DNA of 64,000 nucleotides from Flaccisagitta enflata (Eukaryota; Chaetognatha; Sagittoidea; Aphragmophora): NCBI GenBank assembly GCA_965153355.1, contig OZ231128.1, positions 10,726,001 to 10,790,000 of the forward strand, read 5' to 3'. Shown piece by piece: positions 13,901 to 19,773 of this stretch (position 1 is its first letter; each line of letters starts with the position of its first letter). The notes under the pieces were generated by a model. It saw only the letters and a program-made list of their open reading frames with translations, ran no database searches and was not told where the DNA came from. The position numbers and the translations under genes were made by a program.

Positions 13901-16900
13901 TCTATTTTATCACTGCCCCTGCCCACCCGCACGCGACTTGGGTAGCCGTGTATCCGGCCTTGTTAGTCATCAAGCTCCGGGCTAAGGAACATGCGCCTTA
14001 TGCATATCCTTAGGGCAATGCGATCGACCTTACCTTCACGATTGTGGATGTTCTGATGTAACAAGGTCATTAGACCTAAGTCGCGTGCGTCGGCACTTTC
14101 AGAAAAATCAGGCAGACAGACAGATGAACAGACTAAAACATTTGAAAAAACCTTTAAACTAGCAACAAAAAGCCTTAAAAACAACTCTGTGACAAACCAA
14201 TGGACAGACAGATGGATGGACAGACAGACAGAGGACAGACAGACAGAGCAGTCGGACCAAATAGTGGCTTACAGAGGTGTACAAATGACAGAGAAACACC
14301 CAAAAACATCTAAAATGTCCCCAAATTGACTAAAACAACTTTGTGACAAACAGACGGATGGACCAACAGACTAACTGACCAACCAAAAAATGGCTAATAG
14401 AGGTTTACAAAAGCCATAGAAACATTCAAAAACATTTGAAATGTCTTTATTTTGTGTAAAAGGCCTTTTAAACAGTTTTGTGACAGACCGACCGACCGAC
14501 GGACCGACCGACGACCGACCCAACCAAAAAGTGGCTTATAGAGTCGCGTAGCACGCGACTAAAAAGTAGGCGGAAAATGGAAAAAATCAGAAGGATAAAT
14601 AGGGTATTAGTTTTGATCACTTTTACTTTTGTTGTGGGAACTCTTAGTTTCCATGAATTGAAAAGAAAAATGCAGAAAACTAGTAATTTTATGCAATATT
14701 TTCATAATAATAATTGATCTTTAAGAGTCGGACTTATAGCGCTGCGAAAACTTGTGCCTTGGACCCATAGAATTTTCTGCCACCCTGCTCAGATCCATGA
14801 AATATTGACACAAAAAACGCAGGCCTGTATGTTGTTCCATATTCCCCCCCCCCGGTGGGGGGGGGAAAATAATCAAAGGGTTTGGAGAAAGGGAAGGAAA
14901 AGGAAGGAGGAAAAAAGAGAAAAAAAAAGAAAACTTGGGGAAAATATAATTTTTGGCAGTAAAAAATAAAAAAACATGATAAGTTATACACAATTTAACA
15001 CTATTTAAACCTTAAAACACCCAGTTTTAGTGGTTTATGGGGAAGAAAAACATTGATTTGGTAATGCGACGCGATGCATCGCGGGGAAGAAAATCAAAGG
15101 CAGGGGGGGCGGAAATAATCAAAGGTTATGGAATTATATACACCCCTGATTAAAAACGTCAAGCATAGTACTATAAGAGAAAAATGATTCCAGATCAAGA
15201 AGCTAAAGAATCTAAGAGCAAAAGCTTAATACTTTTTTGCATTTGACAATGTTCACCCTGTATTAGCGTCTGTTCTGTAGCACACTAATAACATGACACT
15301 AGTATCTGTTTAATAATCACATAAATAAAACCATCAACTGTTCTATAATCAGTGTCAAACTCTCGTCCGTACCTTGAAATCGCTGTCGTTATACGGGCGA
15401 AGATTGTTGGAAGTAGGTTTATCATACAACAGGCCTGAAACTCGACGCAAGACTGATGACAAAGTGCGGGTTTCGCCGTATTGTCTTCCGTAGGGTCCCC
15501 CCTGAATTGCCGCGCCGGCTCCGGCTCCGGCTCCTCCTCCTCCTCCTCCACCCGGTCCCATCGCGGAACTTCCTGTCCTCGAGTCTCTCGTCGAGGCGCC
15601 CGTGACCGATGAACCCGGTGTCCAAGTGCCGTTTTCATTGTCGGTCGGAGTTGTTTGGCCAGAACCGCCGCCGCCACCGCCACCGCGCGTGAAGAAACGC
15701 GTCGCATTGACGGCGCTGTCGCGGCGACCTAATAAGCCTGATTACAGACAAGTTGAAATGGCGAAGAATGTCAGACCGGTGAAGAAAATAGTTTTGTCTG
15801 TCAGACCGGTGAAAAAGTTAGTTTTGTCTGTCTGTCTGTTGAAGAAGTGCATAAACAGAGTTGTAACTGCGACGACGGGATTGTTTAGTTTGAACCAAAC
15901 TTCAACCATGATTGAATTAAGGTTTATCTATATCAGCCAAGCTTGTTATAAGGTTAGTTTTAAGACTATTTCTCACCAACGGTTTCAAGGGATAGCTCTG
16001 ATCTGCTTCTTCCGCTTTCCAACAACGAATTTTGGTTTCCAAGCCTGTTGGATAGGGAAACAAAGTCAAACAATGGAAATAACTATGTATGTAAAAATAG
16101 GCAGATTCAGTTTTAGTTTTGGCTCTCAGTTTGGCCTATATGGTTGACCAGTAAATGATGCCTATCTAAATGAGGTCTTCTGTGGCAATCGGGTTAGTCA
16201 ATATGCAAAAGATGAAACCATTGGGTATCAAATGAGAACATGTAGGGTATCAAAGTTTTATCATATTCTATCAAGCATCTAAATGAACAAAATTTAATCC
16301 TTATTTGTACAATTTAGAAAAATCTAAAGATCTTATTATCATCACAACTGAATACAGGCAATAAAAGTACATATAAATTCCTGACCCTTCTTAGTTGCGG
16401 ACACGGTCGGTCGGTCGGTCGGTCGGTCGGTCAGTCGGAGTCGAAAAGCGAGCGTTTTAGAAGCTTTGTGTATGTGTTTGTGTTGGAAGGAGGGTTGGGT
16501 GGGGCGTTGGGTGTGCATGAGTGTTGGATGCCCCTGCCCACCCGTCCGCAAAGATATCGTGACCCCGCGTCACTGGTTTTACCTTGGAGAGAGGCGTGGC
16601 GTTGAAGCAGCGGAGGGCGTTTTTTCGATGGACGACGGGGAATCGGAGCGAGTCGCCGATTTCGTCGACGTTGACCATTCCGTCCCCTCGTGGATGGTAA
16701 GAGCCTCCGCGGCCCCATCTCTGCCCGAACCTACGTTTCCAGCGTCTTTATGAAAATGATACAAACCAATTTAAGAAGAGACTGGTTAGAATTCAAGACT
16801 ATAAATTACAAGTAGCAGATAATAGCGACTGAGAAGCCCTCTGGGGCTCACTCATCTGACGCCGGGTCACCTATAAAATTGTCTGAGTGGTACGGACCTG

Positions 16901-17627
16901 TATTGTGCTTCAGTTTTAGTCATTTCAGGTCATGTTTAGTCATTTTAAGTTACTCTTGGTCATTTTAAGTCACCAAGTAATAAATGGCCGTCATTTAAAG
17001 TTATATTAAGTCACTTAAGTGAATTAGGTTAATTTAGTCATTTCAGTCATTATGTATCTTTTTATGTCATCAAAACTTCATTTTATGTCATTTTGAGTCA
17101 TTAAATCAATTTCAGTCATTTTACGTTATCTATGTCCCGCACAAGATTTATGGGCGTTGACCTTCTTAGCTTAACAATACCTTTTCTCTTGCTTCCCCAA
17201 AGTCTGCTGAGAAGGCTGGAGGCGGCGACTTGAGGCTTTTCCTCACTTTCGATCGAGGCAAATTGCGTCAGGGTGAGAGACGAATCTGTTGAACGATAAT
17301 ATCAAAATACTCAGCTTACTTATTTACCCATGGAACCTAAGATCTGTCACTCATTAACCTATTTAGAATCAGTAAAAAGACAAGGGGCAATGAACGAGGC
17401 AAGTGATCAATATTTCGACGCCGAGCTGCAATCTGAAAAGAACCTAAAAACTGATTTGCATATTGATGTATACACCACAACGCATTCTACGACAACGTAA
17501 GTTCGTCGAAATGTCAGTCAATGTAGTCTTCCACCTAACTACCTGCTGATGGATTGACGCGATTCCTCAAATTTTCCGCTTTTCGTCCCGTGGTAGATCC
17601 ACTAGTGGTCGCGTCTTTGTGATCCAT
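1377..17627 (-). CDS. PIKFYVE: PIKfyve, 1-phosphatidylinositol 3-phosphate 5-kinase, N-terminal part (12 exons, continues off the left edge)
   Basis: PIKfyve converts PI3P to PI(3,5)P2 on endosomes and late endosomes. Twelve minus-strand exons join with consistent phases into about 907 codons. Visible landmarks, in order, are an N-terminal Ser-rich segment, the stretch LSSVLRR before the zinc finger, a complete FYVE finger (WMPD, RRHHCR and RVC motifs, about residues 233-300), the helix TEERRMLTQDSYQLRQIW just before the DEP domain, the DEP domain (about 560-650), and the post-DEP motif EPDWFKE that human PIKFYVE also has as EPSWFKD. The TCP1-like chaperonin domain and the lipid kinase domain should lie left of base 1377. 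Compared with the human protein, the linkers are expanded by Gly-, Ala-, Ser- and Thr-rich low-complexity sequence. The gene is head to head with CNPPD1. Identification rests on memory of the human sequence and is very secure for FYVE and DEP. Exon edges are inferred from GT/AG signals and phase. Confidence 0.93.
2025..2570. repeat. (AAAG)n / (GGAAA)n purine tract
   Basis: About 550 bases of nearly pure purine on the plus strand (pyrimidine on the PIKFYVE sense strand), in the intron between exons 11 and 12. Units vary between GAAA, GGAAA and AAAAG. Confidence 0.95.
2608..2885 (-). CDS. PIKFYVE: PIKFYVE exon 11 (DEP domain, second half)
   Basis: It starts ALVDAGYLERVSSVD, matching human AMVDGRWLDCVSHHD, and includes FFSEDDLFKRG, comparable to DQLFRDE. 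The rest is acidic and then Arg/Gly-rich and not conserved. The donor is GG|GTGAGG. The real exon end could be earlier. Confidence 0.82.
3296..3505 (-). CDS. PIKFYVE: PIKFYVE exon 10 (DEP domain, first half)
   Basis: The end of the exon reads CCTGTDVIRWLLVNDVVSAQ then SQALAIGQ, matching human CIVGKELVNWLIRNGHIATRAQAIAIGQ in the DEP domain. The first third is a Ser/Thr-rich insertion. The acceptor is TTACAG, the donor GTTCAT is weak, and the phase is 0 at both ends. Confidence 0.93.
3530..3735 (-). repeat. Interspersed repeat, GTCGCG family (copy 1)
   Basis: It contains AAGGCCGGATACACGGCTAC, CAGTCGCGTGCAGGTGGGCA, GGGCAGGAGCAGTG and a GGACGGACCAACGG tract. The same modules recur at 9.64, 13.74, 18.03, 22.59, 46.5, 54.7, 55.4 and 56.1 kb. 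It lies in a PIKFYVE intron. Confidence 0.8.
3924..4342 (-). CDS. PIKFYVE: PIKFYVE exon 9 (pre-DEP)
   Basis: The key stretch is KMTEERRMLTQDSYQLRQIW, matching human TEDERKILLDSVQLKDLWKK, which precedes the DEP domain. Upstream is a Gly-rich segment (DPFGGGGVGRFGAGRPGVGN). Downstream is an insertion absent from human, with nine consecutive Gly and an Ala-rich run. The acceptor is CCACCAG. The donor GAA|GTAAGC leaves phase 0. Confidence 0.9.
4495..5583. mobile_element. Inverted-repeat (foldback) transposon with TA flanks
   Basis: The left arm (4495-4615) and right arm (5465-5583) are inverted copies, starting CACCGCTTTCAGATCGAAAT on each side. TA lies immediately outside both ends, as in Tc1/mariner-type insertions. 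No transposase is visible. A younger MITE is inserted inside it at 4962-5290. Confidence 0.8.
4962..5290 (+). mobile_element. hAT-type MITE, copy 1 (nested in a foldback element)
   Basis: The termini are CAGGGGTGTATA and TATACAGGCCTG. The 8-bp direct repeat AATTCTCT flanks both ends (4954-4961 and 5291-5298), typical of hAT elements. The inside holds long C and G homopolymers and a GATGCATCGCGTCGCG motif. There is no coding capacity. Confidence 0.92.
5966..6037 (-). repeat. 15-bp minisatellite starting at the PIKFYVE exon 8 donor
   Basis: About five copies of GGTAGACGAGCTGGG (minus strand). The first copy contains the splice donor GTAGAC of exon 8, so candidate donors are repeated every 15 bases. 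Confidence 0.92.
6038..6174 (-). CDS. PIKFYVE: PIKFYVE exon 8 (linker)
   Basis: The exon encodes GSSIDMSPSHRNVAH and then STFFKSASSQDLSSLGNAEY, a Ser-rich linker. Its acceptor is GTTTCAG. Its donor GTAGAC is the first unit of a 15-bp tandem repeat (5966-6037). Because 15 is a multiple of three and there is no stop in the array, use of later donors would add five residues per unit. Confidence 0.65.
6467..6539 (-). CDS. PIKFYVE: PIKFYVE exon 7 (linker)
   Basis: This 73-base exon lies between the acceptor CGCCAG and the donor CCAG|GTACAA. It is placed because both phases fit its neighbours. It gives the Ser/Thr-rich sequence GLSTSSDQAIAGQNLHSS. It is not recognisably conserved, so it is an inference from splice signals. 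Confidence 0.55.
7281..7560 (-). repeat. Tandem duplication (about 83 bp, 4 copies) of PIKFYVE exon 6 end and donor
   Basis: Four copies of a unit that includes the exon end (CAGAAATGACTC and TCGAAAA on the minus strand) and the donor GTAAGT. The copy nearest the conserved FYVE codons is the true exon; the other three lie in the intron. The copies are about 90 percent alike by eye, so the duplication is fairly recent. Confidence 0.9.
7521..7700 (-). CDS. PIKFYVE: PIKFYVE exon 6 (end of FYVE)
   Basis: The translation begins SLRVCTYCCDVALQYVRTQ, the human counterpart being DLRACTYCRKIALSYAHST. It completes the RVC motif and the last zinc ligands. The first donor after the conserved part is TCGAAAA|GTAAGT at 7520-7515. 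The exon end plus this donor is repeated three more times downstream (see the repeat at 7281-7560), but later donors would add in-frame stops. Confidence 0.93.
7966..8122 (-). CDS. PIKFYVE: PIKFYVE exon 5 (FYVE zinc finger)
   Basis: This exon encodes most of the FYVE domain: KYWMPDSNCNECYDC, then TTFRRRHHCRICGQIF, then CCNQEVPGKFFGYE. The WxxD motif, the RRHHCR core and seven zinc-ligand-type cysteines are intact, so PI3P binding on endosomes is expected. The exon starts in phase 0 directly after the DSDFK end of exon 4 and leaves in phase 1 at GAAG|GTGGGC. Confidence 0.97.
8355..8540. repeat. About 37-bp tandem repeat (CTGTTCTGTAATCACACTAA)
   Basis: Five to six diverged units of TCTGTTCTGTAATCACACTA plus spacer. 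Similar units occur at 15262-15350, in the same PIKFYVE intron. Confidence 0.8.
8543..9047. mobile_element. Foldback element, CAGTCAGTCCCAATTCCG termini
   Basis: The left end CAGTCAGTCCCAATTCCGTA is mirrored by TACGGAATTGGGACTGACTG at the right end, and the inner ATTTCGATATATCGAAATAT motifs are also palindromic. No coding sequence is visible. Confidence 0.8.
9640..9870 (-). repeat. Interspersed repeat, GTCGCG family (copy 2)
   Basis: It starts AAGGCCGGATACACGGCTAC and ends GTCGCGTGGCACGCAACT, with a GGACGGACGGATGG tract and the GGGCAGGAGCAGTGAGG module between. It is organised like the copy at 3.53 kb. Confidence 0.85.
10790..11560. mobile_element. Foldback element with a ~20-bp minisatellite in its loop
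   Basis: The arms GGGCAGCGGCCCCAAAGGGG (10805) and CCCCTTTGGGGCCGCTGCCC (11462) are inverted. Between them are about 25 units of roughly 20 bp (AGGCTCAAATCCCAGCCTCA), 10900-11450. Related foldbacks with different loop repeats are at 22.79-23.16 and 54.89-55.37 kb. Confidence 0.8.
11600..11705 (+). repeat. Interstitial telomere-like (TTAGGG)n tract, degenerate
   Basis: GGTTAGGGTTAGGGTTAG and related units with many substitutions run for about 100 bases in the big PIKFYVE intron. This is far too short and degenerate for a telomere end. Confidence 0.85.
11740..12390 (-). repeat. About 160-bp tandem repeat (AACCAATTTGGTTGAAA family), copy in PIKFYVE intron
   Basis: Several monomers with ACCAAATTGGTTGAAAAATG, AAGTTATGCACGTTTTTCAC and GGTTAGCATGCTAAAA. 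One further monomer lies at 10230-10390. The array ends in CCACCCGCCTCGAATAATAT. The same array, inverted, is the core of the element at 58.94-60.92 kb. Confidence 0.85.
12485..12534 (+). CDS. ICK-like precursor exon 1 (signal peptide)
   Basis: The exon has sixteen full codons and ends in phase 2 at GG|GTAAGT. A Lys at position 2 is followed by a hydrophobic core rich in Leu, Ala and Val, as in secretory signal peptides. Confidence 0.75.
12485..12990 (+). CDS. Secreted cysteine-knot (ICK-like) peptide precursor, two exons
   Basis: Exon 1 (12485-12534) starts with ATG and encodes a typical signal peptide (MKSYVLTLAALVALIAG), then a donor GTAAGT. Exon 2 (12702-12990) has an acidic and basic pro-region, a KRGR processing site and a C-terminal domain with six cysteines spaced C-x6-C-x5-CC-x4-C-x4-C, the inhibitor cystine knot pattern. 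The precursor is 112 residues. This pattern is shared by venom knottins, antimicrobial peptides and non-toxic signalling peptides, so the function is unknown. The gene lies on the opposite strand inside the PIKFYVE intron before the FYVE exon. A repeat ends about 100 bases upstream. The exon 2 acceptor could be TAG at 12699-12701 or a few bases earlier. Confidence 0.75.
12702..12990 (+). CDS. ICK-like precursor exon 2 (pro-region and cysteine knot)
   Basis: The frame stays open from the acceptor to the TGA at 12988-12990. The pro-region is charged and cysteine-free. All six cysteines sit in the last 27 residues, after KRGR. Confidence 0.75.
12989..13042 (+). pseudogene. Second half-knot motif in another frame, just after the ICK stop
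   Basis: In the +1 frame directly after the TGA, a short run has CC-x4-C-x4-C with a Trp-Gly before the last cysteine, the same spacing as the end of the ICK domain, and then its own stop. It looks like a duplicated C-terminal half or an alternative C-terminus reached by alternative splicing. Confidence 0.5.
13740..13965 (+). repeat. Interspersed repeat, GTCGCG family (copy 3, most complete)
   Basis: It runs from TTTTTAGTCGCGTGCACGCG (palindromic) through a (GTCC)n/(GTCG)n tract to GGGTAGCCGTGTATCCGGCC. It serves as a reference for the family's module order. Confidence 0.85.
14095..14570 (-). repeat. Interspersed repeat, GTCGCG family (long copy with GACAGACA/GACCGACC tracts)
   Basis: Successive GACAGACAGA and GACCGACCGACG tracts alternate with AAAACATTTGAAA-type modules and end in GAGTCGCGTAGCACGCGACT. 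It appears to be an internally duplicated copy. Confidence 0.7.
14820..15148 (-). mobile_element. hAT-type MITE, copy 2
   Basis: The termini are CAGGCCTGTATG and TATACACCCCTG, with the same internal homopolymer C/G block and GATGCATCGCGG motif as the other copies. The flanks (AAAAAACG / ATTAAAAACG) are similar but not an exact 8-bp duplication. Confidence 0.85.
15373..15715 (-). CDS. PIKFYVE: PIKFYVE exon 4 (pre-FYVE linker)
   Basis: The exon ends TLSSVLRRVSGLLYDKP...YNDSDFK, matching the human run SLSTVLKRLKEIM...DSDLK just before the FYVE domain. It contains two poly-Gly runs and a Gly-Ala stretch coded by (GGAGCC)-like triplets. The donor is AAG|GTACGG. The acceptor is placed at GACAG (15716-15720) because it keeps phase with exon 3. 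A stronger-looking TTAG at 15729-15730 would extend the exon to 15728 but break the phase unless another small exon exists. Confidence 0.85.
16385..16580 (+). repeat. Interspersed repeat, (GGTC)n and GATGCCCCTGCCCACCCGTC modules
   Basis: Seven GGTC units are followed by GTCGAAAAGCGAGCG and GATGCCCCTGCCCACCCGTC. The copy directly adjoins the donor side of PIKFYVE exon 3. Confidence 0.7.
16583..16745 (-). CDS. PIKFYVE: PIKFYVE exon 3
   Basis: This is a Ser/Thr/Pro-rich segment (for example STKSATRSDSPSSIEK) with 53 full codons between the acceptor ATAAAG and the donor AAG|GTAAAA. The chosen frame is the only one whose entry phase fits exon 2. The other open frames are arginine-rich and less likely. 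Such Ser-rich sequence is normal before the FYVE finger. Confidence 0.7.
17181..17285 (-). CDS. PIKFYVE: PIKFYVE exon 2
   Basis: The translation SSLTLTQFASIESEEKPQVA followed by ASSLLSRLWGSKRK resembles the human stretch SHLTHFKPLTPDQDEPPF...SSFVNLFRFNKER. The acceptor is TTCAACAG and the donor is GTATTG. The exon enters with two leftover bases and leaves in phase 1. Confidence 0.8.
17543..17627 (-). CDS. PIKFYVE: PIKFYVE exon 1 (start codon)
   Basis: The start ATG at 17627-17625 sits in the context ACCATGG, a strong Kozak match. The exon encodes 28 residues beginning MDHKDATTSGS and ends in phase 1 at the donor GTAGTT. It is placed because its phase fits the next exon and its position and length match the human N-terminus. 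It is otherwise poorly conserved. Confidence 0.7.
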
Positions 17628-18185
17628 GGTGAAGAGAAAAGTTATAAAAGTAGGTGATCATTCCGTGATCTTTTCGACCGTGGGTGTGGTCTCTTAAACC
17701 CAGGGCGCAATACGCCCCGATGAGGGATGACTAAGCGCCGAGCAGAGAAGGCAAATGTAAATTAACGTCGTCGCCGGCGTTAAATGACGAATACGCGCAC
17801 CGGGGGACGACCGGGGCGGTTTTTTTAATATTTTTTTTTAGAAATTGAATAAGCAGACCAAAAAACAAAAGACACAAGTTTGAAAAATTGTTCACTGGGT
17901 GTCACTCCTGAGAAGTAGGGTAAAAAACAAAAGAACAGTACAATATAAAATTTCCTTACCTACAAAGTTGCTTGCATTGTGCCCAAATAATTTTTTTACT
18001 TTCTGACCATACTGCTCCTGCCCAAATGCTCTAGTGACCTCAGATATACCCCCTGCCCACCTTCACACGACTGGGTTAGCCGTGTATCCGGTCTTGTTTT
18101 ATAAAAAGATAATCGGTCTCAACAAATATTCCTCCCAATTCTAGAAACGGACAAAGTTGGCATTGGGAACCTGCTAGAATGAGAG

Positions 18186-18260
<75 letters not shown>

Positions 18261-18601
18261 GGACGGACCATCGGGCTATCAAATAAAGCTGTCTCAAGCT
18301 GTCAATGAGTTTTGTCCCTCGTCTAATTTTTTATCCACCATTTGGACTACGTATTTCAGTGAAAATAAAACATTTTGATTTAACCGATTCCCCGAGCTTT
18401 TCTCACGGTGCGGGCTGAGTACCACATGCACATTTTATGCAATATTACCGTAACTTTTTCTCCACAGTTTTTACTTTTTCTGTTTCCTTGCCCAAACCGT
18501 GCTGGAACTGTCTGTATCGCCTAACTTAATCATTGCTTGTGGAACCAAAACTCTTCACTGAAAATATTTGACTAAAAGTTGATGAGTACGCCGATATCGA
18601 A
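17628..18601. promoter_or_regulatory. Divergent (head-to-head) promoter region of PIKFYVE and CNPPD1
   Basis: The two start codons are 974 bases apart and point away from each other. The stretch 17690-17820 is rich in CpG (GTCGTCGCCGGCG, CGCGCACCGGGGGACGACCG) and is the best candidate for the core promoter. A repeat fragment (about 18040-18095) and a (GA)n tract (18180-18257) lie on the CNPPD1 side. No TATA box is convincing. Confidence 0.55.
18180..18257. repeat. (GA)n microsatellite
   Basis: About 38 nearly perfect GA repeats between the two divergent genes. GA/CT tracts can bind GAGA-type factors in some animals, so a regulatory role is possible but unproven. Confidence 0.95.
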
Positions 18602-18646
18602 ATGGATATAGATTGGAGCGGCGTGAAACTGGGAGATTTTGATTCC
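18602..18646 (+). CDS. CNPPD1: CNPPD1 exon 1
   Basis: MDIDWSGVKLGDFDS then donor GTAAGC, phase 0. An upstream out-of-frame ATG at 18582 opens a nine-codon reading frame that overlaps this start and ends at 18611, so it could dampen translation. The frame is also open upstream back to a stop at 18569. Confidence 0.75.
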
Positions 18647-19702
18647 GTAAGCACAAAACTATGGTTGTTGTTGTTCCACTAGTTGTTGTTGTCACTTGTT
18701 GTTGTAAGAGCTATTATAGTTGAAACGTTGTTGTTGTTGTTGTTATTTTTGTTTTTGTTGTTTTTGTTGTTTTGAGTTGTTGTTATTGTTGTTGTTTTTG
18801 TTATTTTTATTTTTGTTGCTTTTGTTATTGTTTTTTTTTGTCTTTGTTGTTTTTGTTATTGTTTTGTTGTTTTTGTTGTTCTTATTTATGTAGATTGCTG
18901 TTGTACTTATAATGGTTGTAGTTATTTTGTTGTTGTTATTGTTTGTTTTTGTTGTCATTTTTGTTTTTGTTACTATTGTTGTTTTTGTTCTTTTTGGTGT
19001 CTGTTGTTTTTGTTATTGTTTTGTTGTTTGTGTTTTTCTGTTTTATGTTGTACTTGTAATGGTTGTGGTTGTTTTAGTTGGTTGTATTTTTTGTGTTTCC
19101 TGTATATGTTGTCGTTGTGAGTGTTGTAATCTTAGTATTTGTTTGTTGAAATCTGTCTTTGTTGTAATTGTGATTGTTGTAGTTTTTGTGATAATTTTTA
19201 TTCGGTTGTTAAAACTGGTTGTTGCTATATACGTCAAAATGATTGTATCGAACGCATTGTGACAATACTGTTGAGAAAGCCATGATTGTTGATGGTTGTT
19301 GTTCTGATCACCGGTGTAGCGTAAGTGAATGTTATTGAAATGGTCGATGCGCCGACTTTAAGGTGGAAATCATGTCATAACCCATATTGGAGAACTCTGG
19401 CCTCCTTTTATAAGATCAATGTTGTTTCAACTTTCATAAGTGGTATTCTGTTGTTGATCGCTTTAATTAGTTCCAATTTGGTTGGGTTTCATCTTTTCGG
19501 ATCAATCTTTATTCTCAGGGTTTCATAGATAAAGATCTGCAGAGGAGACTTCGGAAAACCTTGTATTATGGAAAGAACCCGCTGACGGATCGCACCTCCT
19601 TGCCTGTCACTGAGTTGGCTGTCGAGCTACTACAGGTCGGTGACTTGCACGGACACGCTAACATTGTCCTCAAGGTTTACTTCGCGTCTGTACGGTTTGC
19701 CT

Positions 19703-19773
<71 letters not shown>

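Noticed and set aside
16431-16718. Arg-rich alternative frame of PIKFYVE exon 3 starting MGPRRLL
   Set aside because: Its phase does not follow exon 2, whereas the Ser-rich frame does.
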